DNA of 38,792 nucleotides from Clostridia bacterium (GTDB lineage Bacteria; Bacillota; Clostridia; Oscillospirales; CAG-272): positions 1 through 38,792 of the forward strand of contig JAGASP010000119.1 of assembly GCA_017621695.1 (NCBI GenBank), in the 5' to 3' direction. A model generated the notes under the pieces. The model made no database searches and was not told the origin of the DNA. It saw only the letters and a list, made by a program, of their open reading frames with translations. A program made the position numbers and the translations under genes. Positions 33,616 to 38,792 of this stretch are shown one piece after another. Numbering within the stretch: the stretch's first letter is position 1; each line of letters begins with the position of its first letter.

Positions 33616-33627
33616 GGAGGTTGCATC

Positions 33628-34695
33628 ATGGATCAAAACAATGAAAAGCTCCTGCAAACCCAAGAGCCCGAAGCCGCAGAGGCTTCTGCCGTGGCCGATA
33701 ATGAGCCTCTGGACAAAAACGTCCGACTCATGTCCCCCGGCCGTATGGTCATGCGCCGTTTCTTCCGCTCCAAGCTGAGCGTGATCGGCCTTATCATGAT
33801 CGTCAGCCTCTTCCTGTTCTGCTGGTTGGGTCCCGTGGTCTATACGGCATGGGGCGAGACCGAGCAGGATACCTCGGGTAAGGTGGAATATACCCGTCAG
33901 GAAGTGACGTACACCAAGGACGGACAGGAGTTCACCTTTGTGCAGGTCACGGAGAGAGGCGTTACCATCAATTCCTTGGCTGAGCCGGACGGAAATCATA
34001 TCCTCGGTACGGACAAGGGCGGACGTGACGTGTTCACCCGTCTCATGTACGGTGGCCGTATCTCCCTGATGGTCAGCTTTATTGCCGTGTTTGCCATCAC
34101 CCTCTTCGGTATTGTCTTTGGCGGTATCGCGGGTTATTTTGGCGGTGTGGTGGATAACATCATCATGAGAGTCTGTGATATTCTGATGTGTCTGCCCGGA
34201 TTCCCTATCCTGCTGATCATCGGTACGCTTCTGGACTCTGCCGGCGTGGAGTCGCAATTCCGTATTTACTATCTGATGGCGTATCTGACGCTGTTCTCCT
34301 GGCCGGGTACCGCACGTCTTGTGCGCGGTCAGATCCTGTCTCTCCGTGAGCAGGAATACATGGTGGCTGCTGAAGCGATGGGTTACTCCATCCCCCGTAA
34401 GATCTTCAAGCACCTCATTCCCAACGTCATGCCCCAGCTCATCGTGTCCATGACCCTGAGCCTTGGTAGCATGATCCTTTACGAGGCATCTCTCTCCTAT
34501 CTGAACATGGGTGTCCGCGCGCCTTACGCTGCGTGGGGTACCATGATCAATATCGTAGCAGAGGATCCCAATATCCTGCAAAACTACATCAACGTGTGGG
34601 GACCTCCCGGTGTCTGCATCATCATCGCCGTGCTTGGATTTAACTTTGTCGGCGACGGTCTGCGCGACGCCCTTGACCCCAAGATGAGGAGGTGA
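33628..34695 (+). CDS. oppC: Oligopeptide ABC transporter permease (OppC/DppC type)
   Basis: 355 residues, longer than the usual 290-310. The N-terminal 45 residues are an acidic/alanine-rich cytoplasmic extension, followed by RFFRSKLSVIGLIMI as in OppC. The first external loop is extended by about 40 residues (AWGETEQDTSGKVEYTRQ to GVTINSLAEPDG) before the conserved GTDKGGRDVFTRLMYGGRIS. The EAA motif is EYMVAAEAMGYSIPRKIFKHLIPNVMP. An AAGGAGG site lies seven bases before ATG. The stop is five bases ahead of the ATPase start codon. Confidence 0.95.
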   Translation: MDQNNEKLLQTQEPEAAEASAVADNEPLDKNVRLMSPGRMVMRRFFRSKLSVIGLIMIVSLFLFCWLGPVVYTAWGETEQDTSGKVEYTRQEVTYTKDGQEFTFVQVTERGVTINSLAEPDGNHILGTDKGGRDVFTRLMYGGRISLMVSFIAVFAITLFGIVFGGIAGYFGGVVDNIIMRVCDILMCLPGFPILLIIGTLLDSAGVESQFRIYYLMAYLTLFSWPGTARLVRGQILSLREQEYMVAAEAMGYSIPRKIFKHLIPNVMPQLIVSMTLSLGSMILYEASLSYLNMGVRAPYAAWGTMINIVAEDPNILQNYINVWGPPGVCIIIAVLGFNFVGDGLRDALDPKMRR

Positions 34696-34700
34696 TCTCC

Positions 34701-35924
34701 ATGGCTGAAAAGAAAAATTCTCATTATTTGTCGGGCAAGGAGATCCGTGCCATCGCCAAGGCGAACCGCAAGGAAATGAATCGCCTGGAAAAGAAAAAGT
34801 ACCGCCGTGCGGCCGAAAGTGAGTTCGTCACAGAGATGAAGGATCCTGCCAACATTCTGGAGATCGAGGATCTGCATACTTACTTCTTTACGGATCAGGG
34901 CGTGGTAAAGGCCGTCAACGGCGTATCCTTCAATATTCCCCGCAACAAGGTCGTGGGTATTGTGGGTGAGTCGGGTTGCGGTAAGTCCGTGACCAGTATG
35001 TCGGTCATGCGCCTGTTGCAGGGCCCTCAGGGTCAGATCGTTTCGGGCAGCATCCGCTTCAATTCTTACGATTTCAAGCGTGATAGCCATGGCAACACCA
35101 TTCCCACGGGCGAAAACGACGAGAGCGGTAACCCCATCTACGAGATGGAGGATAAGGTCTATGACATCGCTGAGATGCCCATGCGTGAGATCCACTGCAT
35201 CCGCGGCCGACAGATCTCTATGATCTTCCAGGAGCCTATGACCTCCCTCAACCCCGTGTTTACCATCGGTAATCAGCTTGACGAGGTTACCTTTATCCAT
35301 ACCCCCGGTGCGACCAAGGAAACGGCCAAGAACCGTTCCATGGAGATGCTCAAGCTGGTAGGCATTGCCGCGCCCGAGCGCGTTTACAATTCTTTCCCCC
35401 ACGAGCTGTCGGGCGGTATGCGTCAACGTGTCATGATCTCCATGGCGCTGGCTTGCAATCCCCGCCTCATCATTGCCGACGAGCCGACCACCGCCCTTGA
35501 CGTGACCATTCAGGCGCAGATTCTGGATCTGCTCCGTGACCTCAAGGACAAGATCAACGGCTCCATCATGCTCATCACCCACGACCTGGGCGTCATTGCC
35601 GAAATGGCCGACTATGTGGTGGTCATGTACGCAGGCCGTGTCATTGAGAAGGGAACCGTGCAGGAGATCTTCCATGATCCCCGCCACCCCTACACCATCG
35701 GTCTGCAGAAATCCAAGCCCACCATGGACTCGGATTCCGATACCCTGTTCAATATTCCCGGTAACGTTCCCAACCCCGTGAATATGCCCAACCACTGCTA
35801 CTTCAAGGAGCGCTGTGACAGATGCATTGGCAAATGCTCGGGCGACTATCCCGGTATGATCCAGGTAAGCCCCACGCATTTCGTGTCCTGCCATCTGTAC
35901 GGAGAGGAGGAATATCATGGCTGA
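34701..35924 (+). CDS. oppD: Oligopeptide ABC transporter ATP-binding protein (OppD/DppD type)
   Basis: 407 residues. Walker A GESGCGKS (89-96), signature LSGGMRQR (236-243) and Walker B LIIADEP (Asp260, Glu261) are intact. The N-terminus has about 45 extra basic/charged residues, and an insert of about 30 residues (around DSHGNTIPTGENDESG) sits between Walker A and the Q-loop. The C-terminal peptide-transporter extension carries cysteines 366, 372, 375, 379 and 397, the kind of cluster shown to bind [4Fe-4S] in some OppD proteins. GGAGG directly ahead of ATG 34701 favours this start over an in-frame GTG three codons upstream. Confidence 0.94.
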   Translation: MAEKKNSHYLSGKEIRAIAKANRKEMNRLEKKKYRRAAESEFVTEMKDPANILEIEDLHTYFFTDQGVVKAVNGVSFNIPRNKVVGIVGESGCGKSVTSMSVMRLLQGPQGQIVSGSIRFNSYDFKRDSHGNTIPTGENDESGNPIYEMEDKVYDIAEMPMREIHCIRGRQISMIFQEPMTSLNPVFTIGNQLDEVTFIHTPGATKETAKNRSMEMLKLVGIAAPERVYNSFPHELSGGMRQRVMISMALACNPRLIIADEPTTALDVTIQAQILDLLRDLKDKINGSIMLITHDLGVIAEMADYVVVMYAGRVIEKGTVQEIFHDPRHPYTIGLQKSKPTMDSDSDTLFNIPGNVPNPVNMPNHCYFKERCDRCIGKCSGDYPGMIQVSPTHFVSCHLYGEEEYHG

Positions 35925-36933
35925 TGAAAAGAAAGTAACCGAGGCCGTGTCCTCCGAGCCCAAGCCCATTCTGGAGGTCAATCACCTCCGCAAGGCTTTC
36001 CCCATCAAGAAATCCTTGACGGGTAAGGTACAGCAGGAGCTTATCGCTGTAGATGACGTATCCTTCGTGCTCCATCCCGGTGAAACGCTGGGTATCGTGG
36101 GTGAATCGGGCTGCGGTAAGACCACCATGGGTCGTACCATTCTGAAGCTCCACCCCTCCAGCGGCGGTCAGATCATTTTCGACGGTAAGGATATTACCAA
36201 CTATACAAATTCCCAGATGCGCTCTCTGCGCACCGAGATGCAGATCATTTTCCAGGATCCTTATTCCTCTCTGCCTCCCAGAGCGACCGTGGGCGACATT
36301 CTGTCCGAGCCTGTCAAGGTGCACAAGATCGTGCCTCCCTCCGAGGTCAAGCACTACGTTCTCAATCTGATGGAGCAGTGCGGTCTGCGCGACTACTACT
36401 ACGAGCGCTATCCCCACGAGTTTTCGGGCGGTCAGCGCCAGAGAATCTGTATCGCGCGTGCTTTGGCCGTCAACCCCAAGCTGGTGGTTTGTGACGAGCC
36501 CGTATCTGCGCTGGACGTGTCGATTCAGGCGCAGATCATCAACCTGCTCAAGAAGCTGCAGAAGGAAAGAGGACTCACCTACCTGTTCATCTCTCACGAC
36601 CTGTCGGTGGTCAAGTTCATCTCCGACAAGATCGGCGTTATGTACCTTGGCTCCATGGTGGAATTCGGTAACAAGAAGGACATCTTCGCGAACCCCCTCC
36701 ACCCTTACACCAAGGCGCTCTTCTCGGCGATCCCCAACCCCGATCCCGACAAGAAGATGGAAAGAATTGCCCTGTCGGGCGACATCCCTTCTCCCGCCAA
36801 TCCCCCCAAGGGTTGCCGCTTCCATACGCGTTGCCCTCACGCAACAGAGAAGTGCAAGACCGACGTGCCTGTGTACCGTGAATACGAGCCCGGACACTTC
36901 GCCGCTTGCCACCTTCTGTCCGATGAAGAGTGA
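35917..36933 (+). CDS. oppF: Oligopeptide ABC transporter ATP-binding protein (OppF/DppF type)
   Basis: 338 residues, normal length. Walker A GESGCGKT (Lys68), signature FSGGQRQR (169-176) and Walker B VVCDEP (Asp193, Glu194) are present, so both ATPases of the pair look active. The C-terminal extension has cysteines 300, 306, 313 and 331 (CRFHTRCPHATEKC...AACHL). The start overlaps the upstream gene by 8 bases, with GGAGAGGAGG inside that gene's end as the ribosome site; this indicates translational coupling and equal production of the two ATPases. Confidence 0.95.
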   Translation: MADEKKVTEAVSSEPKPILEVNHLRKAFPIKKSLTGKVQQELIAVDDVSFVLHPGETLGIVGESGCGKTTMGRTILKLHPSSGGQIIFDGKDITNYTNSQMRSLRTEMQIIFQDPYSSLPPRATVGDILSEPVKVHKIVPPSEVKHYVLNLMEQCGLRDYYYERYPHEFSGGQRQRICIARALAVNPKLVVCDEPVSALDVSIQAQIINLLKKLQKERGLTYLFISHDLSVVKFISDKIGVMYLGSMVEFGNKKDIFANPLHPYTKALFSAIPNPDPDKKMERIALSGDIPSPANPPKGCRFHTRCPHATEKCKTDVPVYREYEPGHFAACHLLSDEE

Positions 36934-36939
36934 TACGCT

Positions 36940-37245
36940 ATGAGTAAGCAGCATAAGAAAGCTCCCAAAAAGAAGCGAGAAAAGATCACTTGGATCGATG
37001 ACGGCTCTACGGTTGCCGATATGTCCCCCGTCGGAAAAGGACTGGGGGGCAATCGCCCGAACAAACCAAAGCCCGTCACCAAGCGCGGCAAGCCCATGAA
37101 CCGCTTTCAGGAGTGCGCAGCCACCTATTTCGGCGCGGTGCGGATGATGTTCGTCCCCATGCTGGTGGTGCTCGGCATCCTTTGCCTTGTGTTCCTCTTT
37201 TTGTGGATCCTCATGGGCGGACTCAGCCCTACGATGATGGTCTGA
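36940..37245 (+). CDS. Small basic single-helix membrane protein, unknown function
   Basis: 101 residues. The N-terminal half is very basic (KQHKKAPKKKREK, then RPNKPKPVTKRGKP) and the C-terminal half contains one strong hydrophobic helix (about 68-94). The predicted topology has the basic part in the cytoplasm. It begins six bases after the OppF stop and ends before a terminator, so it is the last gene of the Opp operon. The ribosome site is poor (GAAGAG about ten bases upstream), suggesting coupling to the upstream gene. No family is recognised. A role in transporter assembly or in another membrane process is conjecture. Confidence 0.75.
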   Translation: MSKQHKKAPKKKREKITWIDDGSTVADMSPVGKGLGGNRPNKPKPVTKRGKPMNRFQECAATYFGAVRMMFVPMLVVLGILCLVFLFLWILMGGLSPTMMV

Positions 37246-37277
37246 TCCTTGCCTTTAGAGAAGATCCTTTGTATGTT

Positions 37278-37312
37278 AAAACCGCACAACGGCCCGTCCT
37301 TGTGCGGCTTTT
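37278..37312 (+). terminator. Terminator of the protease/Opp operon
   Basis: CCGCACAA (37282-37289) and TTGTGCGG (37300-37307) form an 8-bp stem with a 10-base loop, preceded by AAAA and followed by CTTTT. Confidence 0.8.
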
Positions 37313-37384
37313 CAAACCCAAACTACAGGCAACTTCAAAAACGATCTCGCCAACAGAGTCTTTAGAGGTGCCTTACATATGAAC

Positions 37385-37400
37385 CTGCCGTGTTCGGCAG
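37385..37400 (+). other. Small hairpin ahead of the NAGPA-like gene
   Basis: CTGCCG, loop TGTT, CGGCAG, ending three bases before the GGAG ribosome site. It might affect translation of the next gene. No clear promoter was identified in 37313-37384. Confidence 0.4.
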
Positions 37401-37413
37401 AATGGAGATTACT

Positions 37414-38792
37414 ATGAAAAGAAAAAACAAAGTGCTGTCTTTGATTTTGGCGGCAACCCTGTTGCTTGGGGCGGCGGCCATGACCCTGACGGCCAATGCC
37501 AAAGTCAATCCCATCACGGGCGCTGATGTGATCCATGCGGAGAACATCAAGCTGAACGGTCAGGACACCGGTGTGACCCTGACCCAGATGACCCTGACCT
37601 CGGGCAGTAAGTACAGCCTGTCCCGCGAGGGTCTTGTCAATGTTATTGACCTCAACGGTGCCAAGAACGTTACCTTTAAGGTGCTCAACGGCGGTACCTA
37701 CAACTGGAGCCGCGCGACCATGGGTACGTCTGCTGTCAAGTACAACGAAACGCATACGGATTCCACCGTGATCGCCGCAGTCAACGGAGACCCGTGGATC
37801 GTTTACCACACCGACTATGATGGCGACGGTATCGCTGCCACCGGCCCCGGTGTCAAGCACGTGTCCGTTTCCCGTGGCTTGCAGATCATTGACGGTGAGA
37901 TCTGGGCAACGCCTCAGATCAGCGACGAGAACAACCTCGCCAAGACCGACAACGTGGAGCGCGGTACGCCCGCATCTCTCGGCCCTGTGTTTGCGGTGCT
38001 TTCCGACGGCTCTTACATGATCGGCAAGCCCACCGTGACCATTAAGCTGTCCAATACGACCAACAATAAATCCGCGATGGTGCAGGGTATCAACCGTCTT
38101 CCCGCACCCAACTCCACTATCATCTACAACCATCGCGGCGGCGCCGAAAGCATGGCTTTTGAGGATGCTTACGAGCTGTATATCGAATCGAGCAACACCG
38201 CGTTCAGCTTTACCGGCAACGTGACGGGTAAGATCACCGCCATTTTTGAAAGCGGCGACAAGACCACGCGTCCTGCCATCAATGCGAATACCATCGTGGT
38301 GTCGGCACGCGGCAACGCCATCAATAACATCAAGGGCAAGTATGCCGTGGGAGACAGCGTTTCCTTTGCCTGCTCTGTGGGCAGCGACAATTTTAACTCC
38401 ACCCAAAAGGCGAAGTGGGCCACGGTAACCGAGGCCATCAGCGGCTTCTTTACCCTCATTGAAAATGGCCGTTACACGGGTCAGCAGGGCAACAAGACCA
38501 ACTATCCCTGCTCCATCGTAGGTCTGCGCGCCGACGGTACGCCTTTGTTGGTTTCCACCACCCCCAAGGCGGATGGCAGCCGTTCTTCCTGCACCATGGA
38601 AAATCTCTCTCGCCTCTGCGAGGAGCTGGAGCTCAAGACCGCCATTTTGTTTGACGGTGGCGGATCTACCACCATGGTGACCCTGTCGGGCGACAATTAC
38701 GTGCGCCGCTCGGCCGCTGTGGATGGAAACAACAGCGTTCGCGGCGTTATCAACGGTCTGGCCATTGTATACAAGGGCGTGGATGCAGCGCC
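37414..38792 (+). CDS. Secreted phosphodiester glycosidase-like (NAGPA domain) protein, 3' end cut by the window
   Basis: 459 codons are visible with no stop, so the gene continues past the window edge. A signal peptide (MKRKNKVLSLILAATLLLGA, cut near ANA) has no lipobox. Features of the NAGPA/phosphodiester glycosidase family are AAVNGDPW near 130, a segment around GLQIIDGEIW, and ILFDGGGSTTMV (DGGGS at 414-418), then VRGVINGLAIVYKG. Relatives remove GlcNAc from phosphodiester-linked sugars or act on exopolysaccharide, and in Clostridia are often fused to dockerin-like or Ig modules further on. ATG 37414 follows GGAG by seven bases. It lies beyond the Opp terminator and is a separate unit. 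Confidence 0.88.
   Translation, partial: MKRKNKVLSLILAATLLLGAAAMTLTANAKVNPITGADVIHAENIKLNGQDTGVTLTQMTLTSGSKYSLSREGLVNVIDLNGAKNVTFKVLNGGTYNWSRATMGTSAVKYNETHTDSTVIAAVNGDPWIVYHTDYDGDGIAATGPGVKHVSVSRGLQIIDGEIWATPQISDENNLAKTDNVERGTPASLGPVFAVLSDGSYMIGKPTVTIKLSNTTNNKSAMVQGINRLPAPNSTIIYNHRGGAESMAFEDAYELYIESSNTAFSFTGNVTGKITAIFESGDKTTRPAINANTIVVSARGNAINNIKGKYAVGDSVSFACSVGSDNFNSTQKAKWATVTEAISGFFTLIENGRYTGQQGNKTNYPCSIVGLRADGTPLLVSTTPKADGSRSSCTMENLSRLCEELELKTAILFDGGGSTTMVTLSGDNYVRRSAAVDGNNSVRGVINGLAIVYKGVDAA

Overview
The window looks like a chromosomal segment of a low-to-mid GC Gram-positive, most plausibly an uncultured gut Clostridia (Bacillota). The evidence is AGGAGG-type ribosome sites, TTGACA/TATAAT promoters, many lipobox lipoproteins with Thr/Glu/Pro/Ser-rich linkers, pyruvate phosphate dikinase, BspA-type leucine-rich repeats and an Opp-type peptide importer. 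The taxon is inferred from style, not from a marker gene. No tRNA, rRNA, CRISPR array, prophage or transposase gene was recognised.

Layout. (1) 1-515: a palindromic intergenic element with three internal hairpins, then the ppdK promoter and a small operator-like palindrome. (2) 516-3146: ppdK, closed by a strong terminator. (3) 3283-9262: a plus-strand carbohydrate group made of an FG-GAP/beta-propeller lipoprotein, a PHP phosphoesterase, a GH42-like TIM-barrel lipoprotein and a xylose-isomerase-like sugar isomerase. (4) 9591-10934: an L-cysteine desulfidase (UPF0597) gene preceded by three interacting half-sites and followed by a three-unit tandem repeat. (5) 11370-20815: six minus-strand exported proteins (five lipoproteins and one with a C-terminal membrane tail), most with their own terminator. 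Three neighbours (14905-20815) share an N-terminal beta-sandwich, and two of them share an unrecognised C-terminal module. (6) 21117-37245: a plus-strand block with a 2478-residue surface subtilisin-like protease carrying about 20 BspA-like repeats, a lipoprotein, a complete oligopeptide ABC transporter with unusually expanded subunits, and a 101-residue membrane protein. (7) 37414-end: the start of a secreted phosphodiester-glycosidase (NAGPA-like) protein cut by the window edge.

How the parts may work together. The surface protease next to a peptide-binding lipoprotein and Opp permease/ATPases suggests a proteolysis-plus-uptake unit, by analogy with the lactococcal PrtP/Opp arrangement. Cysteine desulfidase and PPDK would fit amino-acid catabolism feeding pyruvate/PEP. 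This is inference from gene order. The signals most worth following are (a) the shared YYH...CYY module in the minus-strand lipoproteins, one of which also carries a thioredoxin fold, (b) an intergenic hairpin repeat whose stem arms covary between copies, and (c) the mutually exclusive hairpins upstream of the cysteine desulfidase gene.
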